Source of the DNA: Chinchilla lanigera
Lineage: Eukaryota; Chordata; Mammalia; Rodentia; Chinchillidae
Direction of reading: 5' to 3'
Assembly: GCF_000276665.1 (NCBI RefSeq)
Contig: NW_004955477.1
Location: forward strand, 3,528,568-3,592,567
Length of the DNA stretch: 64,000 bases
In this document: piece after piece, positions 43,270-54,829 of the stretch
Numbering within the stretch: the first letter of the stretch is position 1
Layout of the letters: each line of letters starts with the position of its first letter
The notes under the pieces: model-generated
Databases searched by the model: none
Told to the model about the DNA's origin: nothing
What the model saw: the letters and a program-made list of their open reading frames with translations, nothing else
Translations under genes and position numbers: made by a program

Positions 43270-45230
43270 AAACAGCACATGTCTTGATTAAAACCAGAAA
43301 GTTTGAAGCTATAAGCCAAGTATCAGGGCTTCCTCTGTAAAGGGATTAAAGTACAATTTTTGTGCTTCTGGCATGCAATGGAAATGGTGTAATTTTCGTA
43401 ATTTTCAAATATTCTTTCCAAGACAAAAACATTGTAATGGCCCGGAGCCATCACTGCGGCTGTTTTAAGTTGCAGGGGCCACCCCTGCTGCGCAACAGCC
43501 TGGAAATGTGTCCACAGCCTGGGGAGGAGGGCCTGGCCCTCAGAGAGTGTGGGACAGACTCATAGTTGGAGAAGACAGAAATGTATTATCTGAGGGCTGC
43601 CTGTGGTCAGGGAACTCCCGGTACTTGGCTCCTAAGATCCAACCCGTTTCACAGGGCTGGGCCAACCTCTAGCAGGTATCAGGTGAGCCCTAAGACTCCG
43701 GAAAAGTGGGGTTAAGGGCCCATTTACTGTCCCCTGGGAAGGTGGGGTGGTAAAGGTTGGAGAGGTCTGGGAGGAGAAAAAGAAGGGGTAGCAAAGAATG
43801 AAGCAGGAACAGTGAGGACAAAGATTTGGGGTGTTCTTGGGATCTCCCTATAAAAGGAAAGAATGAAAATGGGTGTGTGGAGGGAAATGATCTTCATAAG
43901 GTGCTCAGGGACCCTCTGAGGAGCTCAGGGCAGGAGGTGTGTCCCCCAGAGTTGTTCTGAGTTGGTTTGAGGATGTCTGGCCTTGTGTGCCAGATCTGGT
44001 GTTTGGGTGGACTCCAGGGCTGCCCGTGGAAGAGGATGTAACCCTGGGGAGACAGCTCTCTTCAGTCACAAGGCCCCTAGGCTGGACAGTGAGGACCACG
44101 CTCCCAGCTGCTGGGGACATGAGGCCTTCCTTCCCGAATATGGCTATACCTGGCACTAGAAGGCCACGGCAGCTCACCCCAATTTTATTTGAATGGCACC
44201 TCTAAAACAGCACTCCAGAAAAGTGAGTCTCTAGAAGAAGACAAGTAGAAACTAAAGCCGATAAAAAAGAAGACGGACTTTTGGTAAAGAGTTTTACAAA
44301 GAAAGAAGAAAGCACCAGATGGTGGTTGGAACCAGGCTGTAGATTCAGAGGTCCTCAGTCCAAGCTTGGTTCTCTCCTGCTGACTGAGCTTTATGCAAGA
44401 GACTCAGCCTTCCCAAGCCTGAACTTTCTTACCCATAAAATGGGAATGATCATATCTACTTGACAAGATAGACATTTTTGTTAGAAGGAAAAGTGCTCAA
44501 CAATTACTGGCAGATTCTCTTTGCTTTGCTTAGCATCTTCTCTTCCTTGTCTCCAACCCCGCTGCATCACTGTAGATCAGTCCTCTTTCCTTCTCCTTTA
44601 AGAGTATAATGACACCAGTCAACTCTGTGATTTTCCCTCCATTCTTCCTCCAGTCACAATACAAATGCACCTTCAGATGGCTTTTCATGAATGTCTGCAC
44701 AAGAATGTATTCAGTAGGTACAGAAAGGCCAGGAGATTATAAGTGTTATACATGTAAGGGTTTTGCTGCAGCCGTGAGAAGCAATGAGCTAGAAGACACA
44801 TAACAGTGGGTAGATTTTATAAATGCATTGCAGAGTAAAGAAAGAAACAGAATGAGATGTATAACCCAGCACCATTTATGTAAATAAATAACCCATAAAC
44901 ACAAAACAATACATAATTTACAAGAACACATTTAAATAAAAGAACTCCTATTAAACACATTTGAATGGCTGCCCGGGGTGAAGAGAAGAGAGATGGGAAT
45001 TAAGGGCAAAGAAACCACCACAAAAACTCATAAGCCTTCATGTGCACAGACCCTCCGGAGGACACAGGGAAAACTGGCCACAGGGCCCTCCAACGAGGGG
45101 CACCAGAGAAGGAAGAACTTTCTTTCCACGACTGCTTTGTTCTACTTAAGTGTTTCTTAACAAAGCGTGTATATTACATTGTTGTTTTTTCCACAACAGA
45201 AATGCAGTCGTTTTTGATGAGAATTGTAAT
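43270..45230. other. Intronic unique sequence
   Basis: No exon or clear repeat was seen. 43.44-44.20 kb is GC-richer than its surroundings. The opposing open frames at 43905-44205 lack splice sites. 44.84-44.95 kb is A-rich and possibly an old LINE. Confidence 0.4.
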
Positions 45231-45239
45231 ATATACTCC

Positions 45240-45683
45240 TGGTTTTAAAAAAAAACTCAAAAGAAAAACCTAAGGGAGGAAGTGAAATGCCCCTGAATTC
45301 CTACCATCCTTTCCCCTTAACTTGGAGATCATCCCTTCATGCATCCCTATACAAATGCCCATCCATACATATGGACAATTGTGCATGCATGGTAGCACAT
45401 CATTGATAAGGTAACGTATTATCATCATACTACCAGCGCATTATATGTCAGTGTGATTTCTAAAAATTATGAGTACCCTTGTATTTATCAGTAATTTTTG
45501 TTGCCTTTTCTGTCTCCTCGTCACCCTTACCTGTGCACCCTAGATAACAATATTAACTACTGAGCCTTCATCTGATCATATACAAACCTGTATATATGCA
45601 AGGGGCCTTGTACTGCTTTGCGGAAATTGGATTATGGTACCTGTGCACCTTGCTTTCCTCACTTAACAAATTTTCTATATATA
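45240..45683 (-). mobile_element. Old L1-like sequence, antisense (uncertain)
   Basis: 'acctgtgcaccttgctttcctcacttaacaaattttc' resembles the 'cttttttcacttaacaatat' motif of antisense old LINEs. The stretch runs into an assembly gap. Confidence 0.4.
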
Positions 45684-45783
45684 NNNNNNNNNNNNNNNNN
45701 NNNNNNNNNNNNNNNNNNNNNNNNNNNNNNNNNNNNNNNNNNNNNNNNNNNNNNNNNNNNNNNNNNNNNNNNNNNNNNNNNNN
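45684..45783. other. Assembly gap (100 N)
   Basis: Exactly 100 N, the conventional size for a gap of unknown length, so true spacing in this intron is uncertain. Confidence 1.
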
Positions 45784-45789
45784 GTATTG

Positions 45790-46545
45790 CATTTTAAATG
45801 CTTTTAAATAATTACTTTTAAAGGCTATTATCATCTCTTGTCTCTTCCTCCAGTTCAACTGATCCATACTCTCTCTGGAAAGTTATGGGAAACTGGGCCA
45901 GTGGAGAGGCTGCTCTGACATAAGGAATGACTGCTCTCACCAGTTAAATGACAACCGACATGAGTTCATTTGTATTCTGCAAGTCAATGGATTAAACCAC
46001 TGTATAAAAAATGGCCCTAGCATTTTAATTTCACTCTTTTAAAATATATATTTAATGGCTATAACATGATAGCTGTGAAATAAACCCTTCTGTTAGATAT
46101 TGTAACCGTGAAATATAGCTTTTTAACTAGTTGGCGGTAGAATTTTTGCTACATTCAGTCACTCAATGACTGAAATATTAAACAGGAGAGTGAAAGTATG
46201 TGGAAAAAGCCTTTCCTCTCCAGCAACAGCCAGATTACAACCAGCAAGGTCAACTGCAAAATGACTGTCACCTCTAATGTGGCAATTACTGTCCTCCCAA
46301 ATGGGCTGCTACTGACTCAAAGCCAACAATTTCTTTAATTTTCCCAACCATCTACAAGTGACTTTGGGAAACTTCATATCAGCACTATTCTTTCTATGCT
46401 CCCAGGTGCTGACAGCAGAAAGGATTCCTGCCAAAGTCTCAAGTTAAACTTTGGGGGTTAGTGCCCTTCCGCCTAAAACCTGGGAAACAGAGGGCATGCC
46501 TGACTCTCAACTGGAAAGTGAAATGAAATTTCTGCCTCTGAAATA
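45790..46545. other. Intronic unique sequence
   Basis: Nothing recognised between the gap and the CT/TG microsatellite. Confidence 0.4.
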
Positions 46546-46548
46546 TGG

Positions 46549-46574
46549 GTCTCTCTCTCTCTGTGTGTGTGTGC
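46549..46574. repeat. (CT)n(GT)n microsatellite
   Basis: CTCTCTCTCT passes into GTGTGTGTGTG just before an antisense ID remnant. Confidence 0.9.
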
Positions 46575-46589
46575 TGTTGTTTGTTTTTG

Positions 46590-46652
46590 TGCTGGCAATC
46601 ATATCCAAGGCTTTAAGCATGGTAGGCAAGTACTCTATCATATTCTCAGCCC
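46590..46652 (-). mobile_element. Old ID SINE, antisense
   Basis: 'gtgctggcaatcatatccaaggc', 'catggtaggcaagtactctatcatattctcagccc' follows the reverse ID with many substitutions. Confidence 0.7.
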
Positions 46653-46666
46653 TTGCTTTCTCTCTT

Positions 46667-47043
46667 TTTTTTTATTTTTATTTTTTATTTTAAAGAGAGT
46701 AGTAAATGAGAAACAAAGAAATAGCACAGCAGCAGCATACCACTATCACAAACATAAACAAATCAAAGCAAGAATGTTCAAAGTGATACAGAGTCTCAAG
46801 ATAAAATAATACGAATCAACAGTGGTTGTTACATGACATATCGCTATCCTCAACTACATTGCTCAGATTACCAGATGTAAGAATGAAATGTTGCACAAAC
46901 CATTATAGGGAATAAGAAAATAATTCTTCAATAAAACAGTAGAGATAATACAGAGTTTCACTAGACAAGATGGTGGGAGTTCACCATTGTAATTCCATTG
47001 CATATTGTTACCTTCAAATCAGTTGCTCAGACCACCAAACACA
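46667..47043 (-). mobile_element. Retroposon, copy 3 (two tandem units, 5' truncated)
   Basis: TGCTTTCTCTCTT occurs at 46654-46666 and 47044-47056, a 13-bp target-site duplication. On the minus strand the element starts inside a unit and contains the same landmark (CTGAGCAA then ...TTGA.GATA) twice, 164 bases apart. It ends 'ctctctttaaaataaaaaataaaaataaaa', an A-rich tail with the same TTTAAAAT start as copy 1. The matching 3' end and tail define a family. Confidence 0.82.
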
Positions 47044-47059
47044 TGCTTTCTCTCTTATA

Positions 47060-47400
47060 ACAGAACTTGATTTTCTTTGAAATGGTAATGCAATTGGTTA
47101 AAAAATACCCTCTTGGACTCCCTTGTAGCTAAGCAACTGGTGACCAACTTGAGTCAGAAACACAGGTCTACAGGACAAGGTAGCTGGGAAAGCTATCATT
47201 CTCCTGATAAAGAAGCAGGGGCAGCCTGAGCAGATAGCTGTCCTCTCTCGTTTTGTCTTTTAATCTTCCGTTTATGTTCCTCCCTGGGTTGTGCACTCAC
47301 TGCCTAGAGAACAGATGAGAAGTTCGTGGGCCTGTAAGTCTAAGACCTCACACTTATTTCTTAAGAACGAAGCTATATCCCTCTGGGCCGTGTAAGAGAT
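47060..47400. other. Intronic unique sequence
   Basis: Nothing recognised. Confidence 0.4.
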
Positions 47401-47404
47401 ACTC

Positions 47405-47495
47405 AAGAGAGAGGTCTTACTAGAAGGAAGGATCACTTGAGCCCAGGAGTTTGGGGCCAGCCTGGGCAACACTGCGTGACCCATCTCTTAATTCA
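47405..47495 (+). mobile_element. B1 SINE, partial
   Basis: 'ggatcacttgagcccaggagtttggggccagcctgggcaacactgcgtgacccatctctt' is the 3' two-thirds of a B1/7SL-like element. Confidence 0.85.
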
Positions 47496-47659
47496 AAGGG
47501 GGGTGGGGTCTGAGGAAGTGAGGGAAGCTGGAAAGGAAAGTTTCCCAGTGAATGAGTTGGGTGAATGGTGCTTTCCTAGACTTTGCCTATTTCATAGTCC
47601 GGAGGGGCCAAGGGAATCAGATTACCAGCCAAGGAATTTGTTTAGAGTTTCTACTATAA

Positions 47660-47890
47660 TATTAATTCCTGTAATAAATATTTATTGAGTATATCTAAGT
47701 GCCAGATCCTATTCTAGGCATTGGGGAAACATCAGTGAATAAAAAAGACAAAGGTCCCAGTCCTCCTGGAGCTTATATTCCAGGAGAGGGAGAAGAATAA
47801 TGTGCCAAACAGAGTGAGATACGTAGTATGTTAGAAGGTAGTTGTTATGGAAAACAGAAAAAGAGCAGATAATAAATGCTGTCTAAGGGG
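47660..47890 (+). mobile_element. L2 LINE 3' fragment
   Basis: 'taataaatatttattgagtatatctaagtgccagatcctattctaggcattgggg', 'aggtcccagtcctcctggagcttatattccag' is a clear L2. Confidence 0.92.
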
Positions 47891-47894
47891 CATC

Positions 47895-48070
47895 TACACA
47901 TGTCTGGTGTGCTGAGCATTCAATGCATTATTCCATCCAATCCTTCCCAAAATGCTGAGATTTCCACTTCACAGATGAAGGAACCGAGGCAAAGGGAAGA
48001 AACTTATCAAAGACTATGCTGACATAAGCAGAAGGGGATCTGAACTCAATTCTGTGCCCTTGACCACACC
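47895..48070 (-). mobile_element. MIR SINE, antisense
   Basis: 'attccatccaatccttcccaaaatgctgagatttccacttcacagatgaaggaaccgaggc' ... 'ggatctgaactcaattctgtgccc' is the reverse complement of MIR. Confidence 0.88.
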
Positions 48071-48074
48071 CACA

Positions 48075-50275
48075 CGGCACGAGAAAGCCTCAAGAAGCAC
48101 CATCTTTCTTACCCAACTTCCATCCTTGTCTAAAGAGGGTTTGAAGCGTCTCCCCTTGGCCATTCTCTCCAGGAAGCTGAGGTTGGTTCCCTCACTTCTC
48201 CGGGGCCTCAACAGCTCTACACACCCACTCTTCCTCCCGGTCCCTGGTCTCTACTTCTCAGTGTTTGCCTGGAGACGACATCAGGGGTGCCCACTGTTGC
48301 TACAGAAACAGAAACCCACATCACAATGGGTGCCAGAGCCTTCTATGGCCCCTGAGAATTCCTGCCACTGGCCCCTTCCAGCTAAAGCTTCCCCAATAAA
48401 GAGGCAGATAGCCGCAGATCCCGACAGAGGAAGCCCCAGAAATGAGTCAGATAGGTGAAAGCAAGATAATTGTGAGGTACTGACAAATATTTGCACCCTC
48501 TTAAGTCCTGAAACCAATAATATTTGCTTTACTGGGGTCATGGTAACCTTCTGTCCTGACTTCTCAGTTATGGGAGAAGTAAATCGGCTGGGGTGACCTT
48601 GTCTATATCGTGCCTGCTACCGTGCCAGGACCCAAACCAATTACTACCTCCTTTCATAGCTGGATGTCCCAGCTCAGAACCAGCCTTGGGACACTGTGAC
48701 AGCCACTCTCACCTGCCTGGCAGAGCATGGAGACCACAAAGAAGGAACATCCGTGAATAATTCTTATAAGCCAGATGCTCAACTAAATGAAACACTTTCC
48801 CATGTTTTTATTTTATGTATTTTCTATTAAAATCTTCAACATTGACAAATGAGGAAATAAGGTCACATGGCCAATAGATGGAACACTAGAAGATCAAACC
48901 AAGGTCACTGGACAGTTCCAGAGCTCATGAGCCTTTCCAAGGGCCACCTGGCCACCCTGAGGCTGTACAGGCTGTTCCTGAAACCAAGCCAACCTTCCTG
49001 GGCCTGGACACACACGTCCTGCCTCACTTCTGCTCAGAGATGTGATTTCTGCTTTTCCTTTTCCTTTGCTAAATGTTATCTGGAGAATTCTCGTGGGTGT
49101 CTCATGTGAAGTTAATGGTGAACATCCACAAACGACTCTGCCCAGCTCTCTGTTTCGCTAAGAAATTGTGTCCTCAGCTCCTACCTCTCCAAATCATTTC
49201 CTGAGGTTCTAACAAGAGTTGCCATGGTAGCAATATGGGACTTTATCCTCCGCCAGCACTGACATCCAGAGAGGTGGGCTACTGGGTGAAGCCAGAGGTG
49301 CAGCAGTACTATTTTAGCTTTGATACCAAAGCCATGGCTAAGGCGAGAGAAGGAGGATTTGGACAACAGGAATTGCTGGTGCTGGGAGCCACTGTACCAG
49401 CCCCGGACATCTGATGGGAGCAATACACCCTTCCTGGGATTCTGCCACCTGCTGACAAACCCAATATACCTGACCCTGCAGGTCTTCAGCTTTACCAGGT
49501 GTTGCTGCCACTCTACAGAGCGGTGGTGCAAGTATAGACCCCAGGAGTGGCACAAGGCCTACTGTTCTTCTTAATCCTGGCCAGGTCTTGTTCATTTGGA
49601 AGAGGAAACTCAAAATAGCACAGGCTCACACATGATAGACTCTATTTTCTCTCTGTCTGCAGCTCAGTGTGGTGGCTCTGCCACACAGGGTCCACAGAGA
49701 GGAGGCTCCCTCCTGCCTGTCACCACTCCACCAACTCCAGAGGGCAGCTGTCATCTCCTCACCCCAGATGTGGCATCTGCATTTCAGGCAGAACAAGGAA
49801 TGAAAAGAAAAGGAGGCAAAGATTGGATCCCAGTGTATTATATTGGACCACCTTCGGGTTTATGACACATACTGCTCACAAACTTGGCTGCTTCCTTCTA
49901 AGAAAGGTTCCCGCAGCTGCCACACAACCCTTCTTTTCATGGCCAGAACTTAAGCTATAGGACCACATTTTGCTGTGAAAGAGGCTGTGAAGTAGGCTTT
50001 GTTCTGTTGGGGTTGTCTTACAGGAAGTTCCATCACTGCGGAAGACACAGAGAACCAATAACAAAGGATAACCTGGAGACTCTGCCACCCTGATGGTAGC
50101 AGACACCCTGATGCTGTCTGAGCTTGAATTTAAATTTTCCTAGATTCTAATAAGAATGAACCTAACTTCCTTCCTCATGGCAAAGTTAGCCATTTCAGCA
50201 GAAGAGGGTGAAGCATGCTATTTCTCAGTATTGTGACATGGGACCCCCAAAATACTGTGCAAATTCTAAAATGCT
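48075..50275. other. Intronic sequence, mostly unrecognised
   Basis: No exon passes scrutiny: an open segment at 48110-48211 on the minus strand has a donor-like GTAAGA but no acceptor. 49.65-50.11 kb, with 'aagctataggaccacattttgctgtgaaagaggctgtgaag', resembles the 3' end of an old LINE but is not assignable. Confidence 0.4.
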
Positions 50276-50284
50276 TTGCAAAAA

Positions 50285-50390
50285 TAAGGAAGGACGCATA
50301 TGAAAGCACTTCAATGTACACTAAGTTCTTTTACATTCGTTGTTGTAAATAACTTTCACAGCAACCCTAGGAGATGTGCTGGCTATATTC
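50285..50390 (-). mobile_element. MIR SINE fragment, antisense
   Basis: 'aagttcttttacattcgttgttgtaaataactttcacagcaaccctaggagatg' corresponds to the MIR core. Confidence 0.65.
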
Positions 50391-50394
50391 TTTT

Positions 50395-52850
50395 TGTGTT
50401 CACCAGCTCCCGCCCCTTTGTGCTCCATACATCCCCATCTGTCCTGCATCCTGGACCTACAAAGACTGTACCACTTATTTTATTGTTCCATAGCTCTGGC
50501 CAGTGTTGTGCTGATTTAAGACCTAGAGACAACAGATTGAGGTAAAAATATTTATTAGCACAACAACTACAGCAGCATGGTGTAGTCTTCCCTACCCAGA
50601 GGGAAGGCAGCTGCTTTTAAGCATAGGGTAGGAGACAGAAGATAGAATGAAGAAATTAGCTGGTTTTAAACCTAGTGTAGAAGTTAGGTGTGTGGTGGGG
50701 AGGGCTAAAGTTAACAGTTGGGTTTATCCAATAGGAATTGGAAACTGAGGTCAGGTTCAATGCCAGATGAAATGATGTTCCATTCCATTTCCTTGACCCT
50801 GTTAAATTACTGAGCAATGACTCTACAAGAAGATCCCTTTTAATTCCCTTTCCTTAATCTGCATAAAGCAGGGCTTTTTAAAATGCCTACAGCTGAGTCA
50901 CAGTTCCCTCTAAGGCATGCTCTTTTAGGTCCAACTGATTGACATCATGTGCTACTCCACCCGCTGACCATCAAAGCAAAGCAGGGCAGCATGGCCAGAG
51001 TGAAGGTGAGCGGACAGTGCAGAACTCTGCTTCTCCTGCATCTTAGTGTTAAAATTAAAGTCAGTAGGGGGAGGAAGCCAGAGACTTAAAGTGTACAAGC
51101 CACAGAACAGTCTCCTTTCCAACACTTTTCTTGTGGATTCACTTTGTCTCCACCCATGGAGCACAAAATCTTTAGAACTGAAAACTCATTTTTAAACATA
51201 TTGCGCCGCTCCTCTGCACTCAGTCTTCTGCTCTGTTAAACAAGGTATATGGACACGGATTAAGGTATATTCCTTTTTTCCCCCTTTTGAATGATTGTCA
51301 AAACTAACAAATTTGTCCAAGGAAATCAAAACAGAATAAAGAAAACTTGGCCAGGAAAAATGAAATTTAATGTTCCTTTAGCTAGGATTTCTTAGCCATG
51401 GATGAGGGTAGGGCTGTTCCTTTGTTGATGTTATTATTTTTGGAGGTTTAAGTTACTGAGCTGCACTTTGTGAACCCACCATTCTGAAAACAAGTCCTGT
51501 AGCACTCAGTGTATGAGAATGGTGGAAGGGCGAGAATGGTGGAAGGGCAAGCATGGCCCTGCCTTGTGCCTTTGAGCATACCGGGCCCTGCTCAGGAGGT
51601 ATTAGTTCAAAATAGACTCCCAGGGAGTATCCATAGGGGCAATAGAAATATACAACACAGTTTAATTGCTTCTTCCTCAAATACTACAGCATACCAGCCA
51701 TGAGCCAGTACTGTTTTTAGACAGCACTAAAGCAATCACCAAAAATCAGTTCTTAATGAATAGCAAACCATTACTTTAGCAATACATCTAATGACCTGTG
51801 CCCCAAAATTACTCATTAGCCAAAAATCGCTTTCATTGATTTATCTACCTTTATAGCAAAGTGTTTCATCCAATGTGCTTTTTGACACCACAGTTTTTGT
51901 AAACTTTGTATTTTAGGTCTTTTACATCCAAATTGAAAGTGTGATGGATTTTATGATCAGTAGATATGCCCATCTTTCATGTTTTTCCAATGCAATATGC
52001 CATTTCATGTTTTAATTAATAATTTGCTGTCTTTTGCAGGAGAGAAAGTAGTAGAATTCTCATTGCTACACAAGAATGTTTCCACATGTGTGCATATGTC
52101 CACCCCCTATGTATACCCACAGATGCTCAGATTCAGCACACATGGGCAAGCTACAGCTTCTTATCCTACTAAATGAAATTTTCAGTTCATATCCAAAAAT
52201 CCTGGACAATTACACACATGCGTGGGGAAAGACAATCTATTTGCGTGTAGGATGTTGACCATCTGAGAAATGTTCAAATACTGAACTATACAGCATGTTG
52301 TTTCACCCAGCACAGGTGACTCTGGATTCTTTCCACAAATAGAAAGCAAGTCAAGGCAACTCCATCGCACTGATTTTTGTTATGATACATGATTGATTTG
52401 GTACTAATAGAAAATGTAATGCAGGCACCAGATATGTGTACACTATCTTGAAAAGTACTCAGTTATCAGTAAGGTGAGGTGCATTTTTTTATATCACTGG
52501 ATGTTGCAAACTATCTGGAAAATTAACTGCGTCTCTCCCCATACCAAGAAGACAATTCCTGGAGCATGACGAGTGACACTAACTGGAAGACAAGAAGGGT
52601 GAGTTGACAAACTAGAAATTTCATCAAGTGGAAAGGTAGAAACTCATTGTGACATATATAAAAACTTTTGTCTCAGCCTACCTCCATGATACTTTGAATC
52701 TAAATTCCACATGACATTGTCATTGCACTAACTGAATCTTTGATAATCTGGTTGAAACAAACACGATGTTCTATAAGCTTTTCAAATGTTTTTTAGAAAA
52801 GTTTTTGATTAATTTAGAATTAGGAGAATTGGTCACTCCAAGAAGTACTG
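50395..52850. other. Intronic unique sequence
   Basis: No exon or confident repeat was seen. A short local duplication 'gaatggtggaagggc' occurs twice at 51517-51548. Confidence 0.4.
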
Positions 52851-52854
52851 CTGG

Positions 52855-52942
52855 GCTGGGGCTATGGCTCAGTGGTAGAGTGCTTGCCTAGCATCCTCAA
52901 GGCTCTGGGTTAAAGGCCCAGCACCAAAAAAAAAAAAAAAAG
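52855..52942 (+). mobile_element. ID SINE
   Basis: 'GGGCTGGGGCTATGGCTCAG', 'tggtagagtgcttgcctagcatcctcaaggctctgggttaaaggcccagcacc' is followed by a pure A tail. The A box is intact (TGGCTCAGTGG) and the B box is mutated (GGGTTAAAGG). Confidence 0.95.
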
Positions 52943-52949
52943 TGTTATC

Positions 52950-53310
52950 ACCTAGTGAGTTGTACTAGATACAATGATGAATATGTCCAGTGTGGACTGT
53001 CACTGTCTTCATGAAGCTGGCTGTCTGATAGGGAGATGTTGCTACACAAGTAATGGGTTATAACTGTGAGTGGTACAGAGTGCCCTAAGAGCATATGACA
53101 AGGTAATGCAAATGAATCTGAAAGGTAATGAAAAGATGAAGCATGATTTAAAGTGAGTGCAGTGAAGAAGGAGAGAACATTCCAGGCAGCTGGAGGCCTG
53201 ATGTTGGAGGAGCATGGGTCACTCAAGAAACCAGAAGGAGGCCAGGGTATGGATTGGAGCAGAGGCTGGAGCGAGAGCAATAGTAGCTCATCCATGCAGT
53301 CCCAAGAGCT
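52950..53310 (+). mobile_element. L2 LINE fragment
   Basis: 'gtcactgtcttcatgaagctggctgtctgatagggag', 'gagagaacattccaggcagctggaggcc', 'accagaaggaggccagggtatggattggagcagaggctggagcg' follow the L2 3' order. The 200-residue antisense frame overlapping it is not a gene. Confidence 0.88.
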
Positions 53311-53314
53311 TTGG

Positions 53315-53905
53315 ACAGGCACCTTGTCCTCTGTGACCTTGACCAGCTGCCTATTGTCAGCAGGAGGCAAAGATGCAGGAAACTGGTAACAATAACGACA
53401 GCAAAAACAGTTGATCTTTGGCCCTTTGAAGAAAAGGCATTTTTTCTCTTTGCAGGGTGAGAAATAAGGCTCACTCTGAAATGCAGCAGGCATCGTTGCG
53501 TTTAGTTTTTCTTTAAATTGTGAAAAAAAAGACAGGTGGAAATATTTCATTCCCTCCGTTTCTCGTTTCTCCGCTTGCAGGAGTTTTCTGCCTCTTTCTC
53601 CTTCTGGGTTTCAGTGTTTACATGAAGACGTTATGCTACTGTTTCACCCCCTGGAAAGACAGCTGCTTTTGTCCTTGCAGTTTGAATGGGACATTCCTCC
53701 AAAAACCCAGGATAAAGACAGCAGTAATTACATGTGTGGTTCAAAATGAAGAGCTCCAAAATGGAAAACACCAGCCTCCAGGATTGTAAAGCAAAACAGT
53801 AAAATAAATATCTACTTTTCAGCTAAAAAGAAAATAATAGAATATAGGAAAATATTCTATTCTATTCTAATATAGAAAAGGATAGAAAATAAAATGTGTC
53901 TCAGA
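53315..53905. other. Intronic unique sequence
   Basis: Nothing recognised; 53.83-53.88 kb has a short 'attctattctattcta' repeat. Confidence 0.4.
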
Positions 53906-53914
53906 AACCAAGGG

Positions 53915-54030
53915 GGTCGAGAGAGAGAGAAAGAGAGAGACAGAGACAGAGACAGAGATAGAGAGAGTCAGAGAGACAGAGATAGAGACAGGCACAGAGA
54001 TAGACAGAGAGACAGATAGACACAGAGAAG
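53915..54030. repeat. (GAGA/GACA/GATA)n microsatellite
   Basis: About 115 bases of GAGA, GACAGA and GATAGA words, much like the first part of the 24067-24112 tract. Confidence 0.95.
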
Positions 54031-54034
54031 AGGC

Positions 54035-54689
54035 AGGATCTCTAACGAAGAAACCTTTTTAAAATCTCCCCAATCCTCTTATTTTGTACTATAAAACATA
54101 ATGGAGATTTCATCAACTTGGCAGGAAATTGCAAGCTAATAAAAAAGCCTTGTTACAAAGATAATAAGAAGAAAAAGTCATAAAAGACAGACTTGGGCTG
54201 AATTTTGGATTTAGGCCTCACTCTCTCCAGCTCTACAGGGACTCAGGGTTCATCAACTCAGTTAATCGTGTGGATGACCACCAATTTGTCCTTTCATGCT
54301 TTTGTTCTTTCTTCACATGCCAGGGCATTTTTGCCCAGAGGCTGTGCCTGGAAAGGCAGACAGGAAATATAGATGACCTTAAGTCTCACCGTGTCACCTT
54401 CTACATACAAGCCATCTGCTTACTTAACTAAGTAAACGATCACCTAATGGAAAGCCAGAGAGGAGGTTCCATCCAAGCCAGCCTACACACGCATTCCACG
54501 ATGGTTTGTTCTTGGTGGCTTTTATCTCCAGACTGCCCACCCCTGCTTCCACCACATCTTGTCACCAAAGTACTGACTGCCTTCATTTTCTTCCTTCCCT
54601 CTGGTGTTTGAGTTGGCTAGAAGGGAGGGAACGCTACTCAAAGTATGTTGCTTGGCCCAAACAGTATTGGTATTAGCTGAAAATTTATC
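54035..54689. other. Intronic unique sequence
   Basis: Nothing recognised. Confidence 0.4.
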
Positions 54690-54704
54690 AAGAATGCAAA
54701 ATCT

Positions 54705-54800
54705 GGGGCTGGGGATTTAGCTCAGTGGCAAAAGCGCCTGCCTGGCAAGCGCAAGGTCGTGAGTTCGGTTCCAGGTACCGGAGAAAAACCAAAAAAAAAA
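54705..54800 (+). mobile_element. ID SINE, full length, with 15-bp perfect target-site duplication
   Basis: 'GGGGCTGGGGATTTAGCTCA', 'gtggcaaaagcgcctgcctggcaagcgcaaggtcgtgagttcggttccaggtaccgg' has an intact A box (TAGCTCAGTGG) and a recognisable B box (GTTCGGTTCC), and ends in a GAGAAAAACC + A tail. AAGAATGCAAAATCT is repeated perfectly at 54690-54704 and 54801-54815. CpG sites are preserved, suggesting a young insertion. It lies in an intron of the minus-strand gene, in antisense orientation. Confidence 0.97.
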
Positions 54801-54829
54801 AAGAATGCAAAATCTTAAAACTCTCCTCA

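Noticed and set aside
48014..48211. Minus-strand open segment ending at a GTAAGA donor
   Set aside because: No pyrimidine tract or acceptor precedes it, and an in-frame stop lies just upstream.
52948..53550. 200-residue open frame on the minus strand
   Set aside because: Much of it is the reverse strand of an L2 element (52950-53310), it has no splice-site support and no recognisable domain.
54705..54800. tRNA-gene-like A and B boxes
   Set aside because: These belong to an ID SINE with an A tail and target-site duplication; the sequence cannot be assigned as a functional tRNA.
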